Source: Avichristensenella sp031549905
Lineage (GTDB): Bacteria > Bacillota > Clostridia > Christensenellales > Aristaeellaceae
DNA: 64,000 nt
Reading direction: 5' to 3'
NCBI GenBank assembly: GCA_031549905.1
Contig: JAVBPC010000012.1
Coordinates: forward strand, 74,267-138,266
In this document: piece after piece, positions 23,280 to 31,180 of the stretch
How the letters are laid out: each line of letters starts with the position of its first letter
How positions within the stretch are numbered: the stretch's first letter is position 1
The notes under the pieces: generated by a model
Database searches by the model: none
What the model was told of the DNA's origin: nothing
The model's input: only the letters and a program-made list of their open reading frames with translations
Translations under genes and position numbers: made by a program

Positions 23280-24297
23280 AATGCAGCAGAAAAAACGCAT
23301 CCACCCAGTGCAGAAACTGCCGGACAAAGGCCCTTGCCCAAGGGCGGTTCATCCCGCAGATGAAACCATGAAAGTTATAGCGCAGCATCCGGTATAGCTC
23401 GGGGTCGCGCTCCTTGATCCCCTGCCACATCCGCAGGTTTTCTTCGGTGGCCTCCGGCGTTTTCGCCAGCGCAAGGTATGCGGAAACCGTACAAATCCGC
23501 ATGCGCAGGTCATCGCGGATTACAAGGCGCTGCGAACCTTCCAGCCGCCCCTGGCGGGCCTCGTATCCTTTCACCATCAGATCAAAAACATGCCGCATGT
23601 GCGAGACATTTTGAATGATGGATGCTATCTCAATCGTCTGACCCTTTCGCCCAATGATGTACTGATACATCGAAACATCCATATAATACAGCGAACGCGC
23701 CCGATACAGCGGCAAATGGACGATCAGGCAATCGATGTAGAAGGTATGCAGGGGCAGCTCCATGTCAAGCTGCCGCAAAAGGGCGGTATTGAAGATAAAT
23801 GCGTGTATCATCAGGGCCTGCCGGTATGGAAGCCGGCCAATATCAGCCCATGTGAAAAGGCTTCCTTCCGGCAACGTGCCTTTGTAGCGAATCACCCTGC
23901 TCCGGTCTGCTGACGGCTTGCTCCGCGTGTAGTTGCATAGAAACAGATCAGGCAGGGTCTGCGCCTCCAGCAGTGCGCGCAGCCTTGCAAGAACCTTAGC
24001 AAGCGCGGCAGGCTCCAGCCAGTCATCCGAATCCACCAGCTTGAAAAACGCCCCTGTCGCGCGGGAAAGCCCCTGCGCGACGCCCGCGCCATATCCGCCG
24101 TTGGGCTGGTGGATGGCCGATACCACGCCCGGGTAACGCGAAGCGTAGCGATCGGCGATGGCGGCAGTTTGATCCGTAGAGCCGTCATTGACGATGATAA
24201 CCTCGATATCCTCCCGGGCGCAAAGGATCGAATCCAGGCATTTCTCCATGTACTCGGCGGAGTTGTAGCAGGGCACCACAAATGTAATCAGCTTCAT
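23278..24297 (-). CDS. Family 2 glycosyltransferase
   Basis: 339 aa. GT-A fold at residues 1-220: TFVVPCYNSAEYMEKCLDSIL near 5-25, VIIVNDGSTDQT near 33-44, NGGYGAGVAQGLSRATGAFFKLVDSDDWLEP near 65-95 (DxD as DSDD). The rest (220-339) is helical with no obvious membrane span. The ATG at 24297 overlaps the stop of glf (ATGA), so the two are made together; a galactofuranosyl or galactosyl transferase is the natural guess. The stop codon TAG lies in the edge of foldback element E1, which suggests the original 3' end may have been changed by the insertion. Confidence 0.88.
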   Translation of the reverse strand: MKLITFVVPCYNSAEYMEKCLDSILCAREDIEVIIVNDGSTDQTAAIADRYASRYPGVVSAIHQPNGGYGAGVAQGLSRATGAFFKLVDSDDWLEPAALAKVLARLRALLEAQTLPDLFLCNYTRSKPSADRSRVIRYKGTLPEGSLFTWADIGRLPYRQALMIHAFIFNTALLRQLDMELPLHTFYIDCLIVHLPLYRARSLYYMDVSMYQYIIGRKGQTIEIASIIQNVSHMRHVFDLMVKGYEARQGRLEGSQRLVIRDDLRMRICTVSAYLALAKTPEATEENLRMWQGIKERDPELYRMLRYNFHGFICGMNRPWARAFVRQFLHWVDAFFLLH

Positions 24298-25457
24298 GTG
24301 CGCACTCCTAGGATACAGTCCTTTGCGGTGCGAAGCGCATTCCGAACCGCATCATCCATGTTATAGTACCGGTATTCTGCAAGGCGGCCCGTGCAGTGCA
24401 GCTGCGGTATGGCGCGCGCAAGCGCATGATAGCGCGCGTGCAGGCCCTTGTTGGCTTCTGTCAGTATGGGATAGCCCGGCATCGCGCCGCATCCGGGTTT
24501 ATAGGGAATCGCGTATTCCCGCGCAATGGCCGTATGGGGCGCCAGCTGACCGGTGAGGCGCTTGTACTCTGTGATGCGGGTAAAGGGTTCCGAGACGGTG
24601 TAGTTGACTGTCCCCGTCCGCTGATAGAACGGCATCGGAAGGGTTTCAAACGCCAGGCGGACGGCGCGGTACGGCAGCCTGCCAAGGCAGTAGGCAAACA
24701 GCTCATCCAGCGAACCGGTATATACCACCTGCACCCGGGGGTCCAGCGGCCGGCCTTCCAGCAGCAGCCGTTGATCCCGCAAAGAAAGCTTGTGGGAAGC
24801 GGCGGTTCCCGTCAAAAGGCTGATGCGCGGATGCGCCAGCATGTTGCGAAACAGCGCCGCATAGCCCTTCGCGGGCAGGCCTTGGTACCGATCCTGAAAA
24901 TACCGGCAATCCTGGGAAATGCGAATGGGCACCCGGCCAAGAACCGTGCTGTCCAGGCTCAAAAAGTCCTCGCCCCACTGCTTGCGGGAATAGCCCTGAT
25001 ACATGTTTTCATGGATGTAATCCGCAAGCATGCGCAGATCCGCATCGGCCTGGGGCCGCAGATCGGCCAGGGAAACGGCACTGCCGAAGCCAAAGTGTCG
25101 AATCAGCTTTTGCGAAAGGCGCGCTGCGGTTTGCGCATCAAAGGCAGCGTACAGGGAACGCAGGTTAAACGGCACGGGCAGAAGCGCCCCGCGGATATGC
25201 GCCTCTACGCGGTGAAAATAGGGCCGCCACGCGCAGAATCGGCTCAGGAACGCGTGCACATCATCGTGGTTTGTGTGGAAAATATGCGGCCCATATGGGT
25301 GGATCAGAATGCCGCTTGCGTTTGTCTGGTCATAGGCGTTCCCGCCGATATGCCCGCACCGCTCAAGAACCAGCACGTGCCTGCCATTTTCCGCAAGCAC
25401 CCGCGCCGCCGTGGCCCCGGAGAACCCGCAGCCAATGACAAGGCAATCAAAGTTCAT
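24294..25457 (-). CDS. glf: UDP-galactopyranose mutase
   Basis: 387 aa, start MNFDCLVIGCGFSGATAARV. The FAD-binding GxGxxG is at residues 9-14 (GCGFSG), followed by LVLERCGHIGGNAYD near 30-44 and GPHIFHTNHDDVHAFLSRF near 55-73, both characteristic of Glf; later YKPGCGAMPGYP and YRYYNMDDAV fit the active-site Tyr/Arg region and the C-terminal signature. The flavoenzyme converts UDP-galactopyranose to UDP-galactofuranose. It is first in a glf-GT2 pair, pointing to galactofuranose in a surface glycan. The foldback element E2 begins 13 bases before its ATG and touches its ribosome binding site. Confidence 0.93.
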   Translation of the reverse strand: MNFDCLVIGCGFSGATAARVLAENGRHVLVLERCGHIGGNAYDQTNASGILIHPYGPHIFHTNHDDVHAFLSRFCAWRPYFHRVEAHIRGALLPVPFNLRSLYAAFDAQTAARLSQKLIRHFGFGSAVSLADLRPQADADLRMLADYIHENMYQGYSRKQWGEDFLSLDSTVLGRVPIRISQDCRYFQDRYQGLPAKGYAALFRNMLAHPRISLLTGTAASHKLSLRDQRLLLEGRPLDPRVQVVYTGSLDELFAYCLGRLPYRAVRLAFETLPMPFYQRTGTVNYTVSEPFTRITEYKRLTGQLAPHTAIAREYAIPYKPGCGAMPGYPILTEANKGLHARYHALARAIPQLHCTGRLAEYRYYNMDDAVRNALRTAKDCILGVRT

Positions 25458-25470
25458 GGCGGCACCTCTC

Positions 25471-25724
25471 TAGAGCAATTTTCGGAAAGATTCGGAATGG
25501 ATTTGCGAGAGATTTTGCCGTTTCGCTAAGCCGAGGGAACAAGGCGTAGCAGCGCTACGCCGCGTGGATAGCGCTTGACCGAAGGTCAAGCCGAGTGGGT
25601 AGAATCGAAGATTCTGCCCACGATGCCCGGCGGCAAGTTTACGCCGCCGCCGGGGCGTCAGAGGCAACGCGAGGCGGCAAAAGATCCGCAAAGACGTTCC
25701 GAATCTTTCCGCAAAATGCTCTAA
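25471..25724. repeat. Foldback repeat element E2 (254 bp)
   Basis: Terminal inverted repeats of about 28 bp with few mismatches (starts TAGAGCAATTTTCGGAAAGA at 25471; ends in the complement, ...TGCTCTA at 25724), continuing imperfectly to about 56 bp. Internal perfect or near-perfect hairpins: GGCGTAGC/GCTACGCC (about 25542-25560), GCTTGACC/GGTCAAGC (25573-25591), a 12-bp stem with one G-T pair (25595-25621), and a GC-rich stem (about 25626-25657). It shares the CAGCGCTACG centre with E1. No reading frame is plausible. Confidence 0.8.
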
Positions 25725-25875
25725 ACCTGTTGTTGCCCATTATACAAGATTTGCCCGTTTTTGTCGACAAAGCGCCGTGCGGGGGCCTTTGAGCAAGCTC
25801 AAATGCAGGAATCTATCCAGATTGGCAGAACTATGCCATTAACATGCCCGGATATAGATATTGTGAGGAAGTCCA

Positions 25876-26952
25876 ATGCAATGTGATGTTACATTCCATC
25901 CTACATGGTGGCACCGGCGCGCCGGGATATCCTTTGACCAGCGCTTTCATTTTGACTGGCGTCATCGCGTAGAGACGGACCGTGAAATGCGCCGCACGCT
26001 GCACCGCGCGTTTTCTGCGTTCGGGCTGGGCGAAAGCGACCCTGCGCCGCGTCCGGTGCTTTGGACGGATATGCTCGCGGCGGGCTTTCTGTTTTCCGCG
26101 ATGGCTGGGTGCGATGTCCGGTTCAGCGAAACCGCGCCGCCTGAGGCGGTCTGTGCGCACCTTGACAATGCCGCGGTGGAACGCCTTTCTCTGGAAGACG
26201 CGCTGCGCACGCACTGGTGGGTCGACCTGCTTGGGCAAGCAAGCGAACTTGAAGCGGCGTTCGGACATGTGGTACCCTGTATGAACCTGATGGGCGTGCA
26301 GAACGTTGCGCTGGATTTGCGCGGGCAGGAACTTTTCATCGATTATATCGATAACCCCGAACTGGCCAAGCGGCTGCTTTCGTTTTGCGCGTCTCTTCTT
26401 TTGCATACCGGCGCGTGGCTCAAAAAGCTTTCGCCCTATGTTTCGGGCGGGGTAACGGGCATCGTCAAAAAGGTGATGCCGGATGTATACCTGCACTCCA
26501 ACTGCACGGTAGAGCTGATCTCGCGCGCATTTTATGAAGAACTCCTGCTGCCGCACGATGTTGCCCTTGCCGCCGCTTTCCCGCCATACGGCGTGCACCA
26601 CTGCGGGCAAACCATGGAGCACGTGGCGGAAGGCTATGCGAAGATTCCCGGGCTTGCCTTTGTCGAGGTGGGCGCAGGCTCGCAGGTGAAGGCCGTTCGC
26701 GCGGCAGTTGGCCCAAGCGTTCATATGAATCTTCGCTACAGCCCGGTTCGCCTGAAGGATGTATCCGCCGCGCAAATGGAAGAGGATATCCGGTGCGCGG
26801 TTGCAGATGCCTTTCCTTTGGGAAACGTATCGTATTCCTGCGTGGGCATCGACGCCGATGTGCCGGATGAGCAGGTGGCGCTGTTCTTCGATACGGTTCG
26901 GAAGGTCAGCATGGAAATTCCGTCAGTCAACATCACCCGGAGGTACAATTGA
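25876..26952 (+). CDS. Uroporphyrinogen decarboxylase-like protein
   Basis: 358 aa, start MQCDVTFHPTWWHRRAGISF after GAGGAAGTCCA. The sequence follows the URO-D superfamily pattern: N-terminal substrate loop region, LWTDMLAAGFLFSAMAGCDVRF near 62-83, FIDYIDNPELAKRLL near 150-165, YLHSNCTVELISRAFYEELLLPHDVALA near 206-233 and GVHHCGQTMEHVAEGYAKIPGLAFVEVG near 241-268. The His/Cys in HHCG resembles the zinc site of corrinoid methyltransferases of this superfamily, so a methyltransferase is as likely as a decarboxylase. A histidine phosphatase gene follows with a one-base overlap. Confidence 0.78.
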   Translation: MQCDVTFHPTWWHRRAGISFDQRFHFDWRHRVETDREMRRTLHRAFSAFGLGESDPAPRPVLWTDMLAAGFLFSAMAGCDVRFSETAPPEAVCAHLDNAAVERLSLEDALRTHWWVDLLGQASELEAAFGHVVPCMNLMGVQNVALDLRGQELFIDYIDNPELAKRLLSFCASLLLHTGAWLKKLSPYVSGGVTGIVKKVMPDVYLHSNCTVELISRAFYEELLLPHDVALAAAFPPYGVHHCGQTMEHVAEGYAKIPGLAFVEVGAGSQVKAVRAAVGPSVHMNLRYSPVRLKDVSAAQMEEDIRCAVADAFPLGNVSYSCVGIDADVPDEQVALFFDTVRKVSMEIPSVNITRRYN

Positions 26953-27533
26953 TGAAACTATATGTAATCCGCCACGGACAAAGCGAGGCCAATTATACCG
27001 GCGTGCATTCCGGCTGGAGCCAAGTCCCCTTGACCGAGACCGGCCGCCAGGGGGCCATGCGCACAGGCATGCTGCTAAAGGATATCCCCTTTCAAAAGAT
27101 CTATTCAAGCGATTTGCTTCGGGCCATTCAAACCTGCAACCTCGCGCTTCCCTCGGCGGTGCCTGAATGCTCCGCGCTTCTGCGCGAAATCGATGTCGGC
27201 ACGCTGGTCGGAGTTTCTCCCGCCGAATGCGAGAAAATGTACGGCGATCGCTATACGCAGGCCCGCAAAAACCGTGATTTTACCGCATTTGACGGGGAAA
27301 GCCACGCGATGCGGCATGAGCGCACATGCACGTTTATGCAGCAAATGGAAAAGAGCGGTGTAGACGGACCTGTCGCCGTGTTTTGCCACGAAGGGGTGGT
27401 CAAATGCATGCTCGATTATGTGCTGCGCACAGCAATAGCGCCGGATCTAGTATCCGTGAAAAACGAGTCCGTAAGCGTTTTTGAGTGGAACGGCGCACGC
27501 TGGCGCATGATCGGCTGGAATATCGGCGGGTAA
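26952..27533 (+). CDS. Histidine phosphatase family protein
   Basis: 193 aa. The ATG at 26952 (TGATG with the preceding stop) has GGAGG nine bases upstream. RHG motif: LYVIRHGQSEANYTG (residues 3-17; His-8 is the nucleophile); second conserved region SSDLLRAIQTC near 50; FCHEGVVKCMLDYVL near 139-153 provides the second catalytic His. Small cofactor-independent phosphatases of this type act on sugar phosphates, cobalamin intermediates or nucleotides. Pairing with a URO-D/methyltransferase-like gene may hint at a corrinoid link, but this is only inference. Confidence 0.88.
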   Translation: MKLYVIRHGQSEANYTGVHSGWSQVPLTETGRQGAMRTGMLLKDIPFQKIYSSDLLRAIQTCNLALPSAVPECSALLREIDVGTLVGVSPAECEKMYGDRYTQARKNRDFTAFDGESHAMRHERTCTFMQQMEKSGVDGPVAVFCHEGVVKCMLDYVLRTAIAPDLVSVKNESVSVFEWNGARWRMIGWNIGG

Positions 27534-27552
27534 AGGCTTCGGGCAAATGCAA

Positions 27553-27589
27553 ATAGGTTGAATGCGGCGGTTCACCACATTCAACCTAT
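27553..27589. terminator. Bidirectional terminator
   Basis: Perfect 12-bp stem ATAGGTTGAATG / CATTCAACCTAT between convergent genes, followed by CATTTT on the plus strand. Confidence 0.75.
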
Positions 27590-27614
27590 CATTTTATGCG
27601 CCTGTAAAGTCGCG

Positions 27615-28760
27615 TTACCGCCCCATCATCCGCCCAATGCGGATCAGCCGGAACATTCTTTCCGCCGCGCCGTTAAGCAGCTTTTCCGCGTTATCCATCG
27701 CCTCATGCACGGTCATCGGCGCGTTGACGGTGGTCATTACGCTGGCGTTGCCGCCGCAGAATGTCATTCCCTCGTCTGTCATGCTGCCCACCAACGCCAC
27801 AATCGGCACCCCCAGCGCGCGGCAGCGGTGCGCCACGCCCACGGGCGCTTTGCCGCAGGCGATGGACTGCCCGTCCATCCGCCCCTCGGCGGTCACGACC
27901 AGATCGGCCCCGGCCAGCAGTTCATCAAAGCGAACGGCGTCCAGCACCGCCTCCACACCCGGCAGCAGATGCGCCCTCAGCGGCCCTGACAGCGCCGCGC
28001 CAAGCCCGCCCGCTGCGCCCGTGCCCAGCATTTCGGCCACCGGAAAACCGCACGCGGCCTCCAGCAGCGCGGCATAGCGCGCCATCCCGGCTTCCAATTG
28101 CCCGCACAGCGCCGCGTCCACGCCCTTTTGCGGGCCGTACACGCGCGTCGCGCCCGTTTCACCAAGCAGCGGGCTTGTCACATCGCAAATCACGCGGATC
28201 TGTGTGCCGGCAAGGCGCTTGTCCAGCCCGGATAGGTCCAGCGAGGCGATTTTCAGCAGTCCCTCTCCCCCACCCGGCACCGGGGCGCCCTGCGCATCCA
28301 GGCATTTCGCGCCCAGCGCCATCAGGAAGCCGATTCCGCCGTCGTTGGTGGCGCTGCCGCCAATCCCCAGCAGGATATCGCGGATGCCAAGGTCCAGCGC
28401 GCGGAGCAGCATCTCCCCCGTGCCGCGCGTGGAGGCGCGCAGCGGGTCCAGCCCATCCCGCGGCATCAGCATGATGCCGGATGCCTGCGCCATCTCCAGC
28501 ACCGCCGTTTGCCCGCCCGGCAGCACGCCAAAGCGCGCGGTTACCGGCGCGCCCAGCGGCCCTAAAACCACGGCTTCGCGGTATGTGCCGCCGGTGGCCA
28601 GCACCAGCGCATCCACCGTGCCCTCTCCCCCGTCGGCGATGGGCACGGCGATGATCTGAACGCCGTCAAACACGCGCTCGGCGGCACGGCTGACGATACG
28701 GACAACCTCCAGCGCTGTCAGCGATCCTTTGAAAGCATCCGGCGCGATGATGATTTTCAT
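27615..28760 (-). CDS. Glycerate kinase
   Basis: 381 aa, the typical length of GarK/GlxK-type kinases. Start MKIIIAPDAFKGSLTALEVV; IPIADGGEGTVDAL near 40-53, then LGIGGSATNDGGIGFLMALGAK near 125-146 and GLGAALSG near 250 are family signatures. It phosphorylates D-glycerate to 2-phosphoglycerate (or 3-phosphoglycerate), feeding lower glycolysis. The ATG overlaps the glmM stop (ATGA). A sugar isomerase of the hydroxypyruvate-isomerase/TIM-barrel type lies two genes upstream and could be functionally linked through C3 acids. Confidence 0.9.
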   Translation of the reverse strand: MKIIIAPDAFKGSLTALEVVRIVSRAAERVFDGVQIIAVPIADGGEGTVDALVLATGGTYREAVVLGPLGAPVTARFGVLPGGQTAVLEMAQASGIMLMPRDGLDPLRASTRGTGEMLLRALDLGIRDILLGIGGSATNDGGIGFLMALGAKCLDAQGAPVPGGGEGLLKIASLDLSGLDKRLAGTQIRVICDVTSPLLGETGATRVYGPQKGVDAALCGQLEAGMARYAALLEAACGFPVAEMLGTGAAGGLGAALSGPLRAHLLPGVEAVLDAVRFDELLAGADLVVTAEGRMDGQSIACGKAPVGVAHRCRALGVPIVALVGSMTDEGMTFCGGNASVMTTVNAPMTVHEAMDNAEKLLNGAAERMFRLIRIGRMMGR

Positions 28761-30103
28761 TTCAGTTTCCCTTCGATAAACTGTGCCAGCTCGTACGCGT
28801 CGCGCTCAATCTCCCGCTGGTCCGGGCCTTCCACCATCACGCGCACCAGCGGCTCCGTGCCGGATACGCGCACCAGCGAACGGCCGCGGTTCTTGTATTT
28901 CGCCTCCAGCTGATCGATGCGCTCCTTGATTTCCGCGTCCTGCGAAACAGCTTCTTTCTTTTGTTCGGATACGCGCGCGTTCACCGTTGCCTGCGGCAGC
29001 GGGTGCATCACCCGCGCAATGCGCGAGAACGACTGCTTTTGCTGCGCCACGATGCACATCAGCTGGATGGCCGTAACGATGCCGTCTCCCGTGGTGTTGT
29101 GATCCATGAAGATCACATGGCCGCTCTGCTCGCCGCCAAGCGACAGGTGATCCTGCAGCATTTTTTCCAGCACGTACCGGTCGCCCACCTTTGTGCGCAC
29201 CAGCGTGATGCCGTTTTCCTTCATGGAAAGCTCCAGGCCCATATTGCTCATCACCGTGGCAACCAGCGTGTTTTTGGCCAGGCGGCCCTCTTTTTTCATT
29301 TGGATAGCGCAGATCGCCATCACGCGGTCACCGTCGATCAGCTGGCCGCGCTCATCCACCGCGATCAGCCGGTCCGCGTCGCCGTCAAAGGCTAACCCTG
29401 CGTCCGCGCCCAGCTCGCACACCAGCTCCTGCAGGCGCGACGGGTCCGTGCTGCCGCAATTTTCGTTGATGTTGGTGCCGTCCGGCTCATGGTAGAATGC
29501 GCTGACATGCGCGCCCAGCTCTTCAAACACCTGCGGCGCCACCTGGGACGCCGCGCCGTGCGCGCAGTCCAGCACGATGTTCAGGCCATCCAGGCGGCAG
29601 GCCGCCGTTTGCTTCAGAAAATCGATATACTGGCGGGCGGCGTTGATCTGCCTCACCGGGCGGCCCACGGCCTTGCCAATGGGTTTGATGGTGCCATTGA
29701 TACCCGTTTTGATCATCTGCTCGATCTCATCCTCAACGGCATCGGGCAGCTTGTGGCCGTTTCCGTCAAAGAACTTGATGCCGTTGTATTCCACCGTGTT
29801 GTGCGATGCGGAGATCACCACCCCCGCATCCGCCTCGTACATGCGTGTCAGGTACGCGATGCCCGGCGTGGGGAGAACCCCCAGCAGCACGGCGCGCGCA
29901 CCCTGCGAACAGATGCCCGCCACCAACGCAGCTTCCAGCATCTCACCGGAGATGCGCGTATCCCTTCCAATCAAGATCGTCGGCCGGTGCACGGAGGATG
30001 CCAGCACCCTGGCCCCCGCCTGCCCCAGCTGAAACGCCAGCTCACACGTCAAATCCTGGTTGGCTATGCCGCGCACGCCGTCGGTGCCGAAAAGTCTTGC
30101 CAT
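28757..30103 (-). CDS. glmM: Phosphoglucosamine mutase
   Basis: 448 aa, start MARLFGTDGVRGIANQDLTC after AGGAGGACTTGA. FGTDGVRG at residues 5-12, phosphoserine loop VISASHNTVEYNGIKFF near 97-113 (Ser in ASHN), metal loop FDGDADRLIAVD near 238-249, EQSGHVIF near 322-330, and RVSGTEPLVRVMVEG near 410-425 (phosphate binding) are all present. It turns glucosamine-6-P into glucosamine-1-P for UDP-GlcNAc synthesis, which supplies murG and wecB in this window. It lies between a sugar isomerase gene (34 bases) and a glycerate kinase gene (4-base overlap). Confidence 0.96.
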   Translation of the reverse strand: MARLFGTDGVRGIANQDLTCELAFQLGQAGARVLASSVHRPTILIGRDTRISGEMLEAALVAGICSQGARAVLLGVLPTPGIAYLTRMYEADAGVVISASHNTVEYNGIKFFDGNGHKLPDAVEDEIEQMIKTGINGTIKPIGKAVGRPVRQINAARQYIDFLKQTAACRLDGLNIVLDCAHGAASQVAPQVFEELGAHVSAFYHEPDGTNINENCGSTDPSRLQELVCELGADAGLAFDGDADRLIAVDERGQLIDGDRVMAICAIQMKKEGRLAKNTLVATVMSNMGLELSMKENGITLVRTKVGDRYVLEKMLQDHLSLGGEQSGHVIFMDHNTTGDGIVTAIQLMCIVAQQKQSFSRIARVMHPLPQATVNARVSEQKKEAVSQDAEIKERIDQLEAKYKNRGRSLVRVSGTEPLVRVMVEGPDQREIERDAYELAQFIEGKLK

Positions 30104-30137
30104 TCAAGTCCTCCTAGCCGATATGGATTTTATGCGG

Positions 30138-31103
30138 TCAGGCCCACCAGGCCTCGGTTCTACCGTCGAAAAGTATAGCATCCTTCAAAAATGCCACCGC
30201 GCGGCTCAGGCCCTCGGGCACGCTCATCAGCGCGTCCTCATGCTCAATAGAGATGACGCCTTCATACCCGGCCAGGCGCAGCGCCGACATCATGTCGCGC
30301 CAAGTGGACATATCATGCCCATACCCCACCGTGCGGAACAGCCAGCTGCGGTGCAGCTCGTCGGTGAAGGGTTTGGGGTCCAGCACACCGTTGACGGCGG
30401 TGTTGATCGCATCCACCTTGGTGTCCTTCGCATGGAAATGGTAGATGGCGCCGGAAAGCTGGCGGATCGCCGCCACCGGGTCAATCCCCTGCCAGAACAG
30501 GTGGCTGGGGTCGAAGTTCGCGCCGATCGCGGGGCCTACGGCCGCGCGCAGCTTCAGGCACGATTCCGGGTTGTACACTGAGAAGCCCGGGTGCATCTCC
30601 AGCGCGATTTTGGTTACGCCGTGCTCTGCCGCGAGGGCGGCTGTCTTCTGCCAATAGGGAATCAGCACTTCATCCCATTGGTATGCGTAAATCTTCTTGA
30701 AATCATCCGGCCAAGCGGCAACAACCCAGTTAGGGGTTTGATCCGCCGGAGAACCGCCGGGACAGCCGGAAAACGTGACAACCGTATCAATGGAAAGCGC
30801 CTGCGCAAGCTTCAGCGCATCCACAAAGTCATCGTTAGCGGCGCGCGCCTGCGCGGGGTCGGGGTGAACGCCGTTGCCATGCACGGACAGCGCCGACAGG
30901 GTCAGCCCATTATCGGCGATGGCGGCCTTGAACTCACGCAGTGCCGCGGGGTCGGAAAGCAACACCTTCGGATCGGCATGCGCCTTTCCCGGAAATCCGC
31001 CGCAGCCAATCTCCAGGCTTTGCACGCCAAGCCCGGCCAGCAGTTCGCACGCGGCGCGCAGGGGCTTATCTCCAAGCAAAACGGTCAAAACGCCTAGCTT
31101 CAT
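30138..31103 (-). CDS. Sugar phosphate isomerase/epimerase (TIM barrel, AP-endonuclease-2 fold)
   Basis: 321 aa, start MKLGVLTVLLGDKPLRAACE after GGAGGAACCC. The family pattern is clear: LGVQSLEIGCGGFPGK, LTLSALSVHGNGVHPD near 80-95, VVTFSGCPGG, KIALEMHPGFSVYNPESC near 165-182 (metal-binding Glu and His), IGANFDPSHLFWQG near 195-208 (Asp/His), YHFHAKDTKVD near 222-232, and ISIEHEDAL near 285 (last metal Glu). Such enzymes isomerise or epimerise keto sugars, inositol derivatives or hydroxypyruvate. The exact substrate is unknown. Confidence 0.88.
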   Translation of the reverse strand: MKLGVLTVLLGDKPLRAACELLAGLGVQSLEIGCGGFPGKAHADPKVLLSDPAALREFKAAIADNGLTLSALSVHGNGVHPDPAQARAANDDFVDALKLAQALSIDTVVTFSGCPGGSPADQTPNWVVAAWPDDFKKIYAYQWDEVLIPYWQKTAALAAEHGVTKIALEMHPGFSVYNPESCLKLRAAVGPAIGANFDPSHLFWQGIDPVAAIRQLSGAIYHFHAKDTKVDAINTAVNGVLDPKPFTDELHRSWLFRTVGYGHDMSTWRDMMSALRLAGYEGVISIEHEDALMSVPEGLSRAVAFLKDAILFDGRTEAWWA

Positions 31104-31149
31104 GGGTTCCTCCTGTTCTTCGGCGCGGGTTTAAAGATACCGCGCCGTA

Positions 31150-31173
31150 AAAGGATTTCGCAAGAAATCCTTT
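31150..31173 (-). terminator. Hairpin after prs
   Basis: AAAGGATTTC / GAAATCCTTT with loop GCAA: perfect 10-bp stem 8 bases after the prs stop (31181) on the minus strand, followed by TTTTACGG. Confidence 0.65.
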
Positions 31174-31180
31174 CCCTTTT

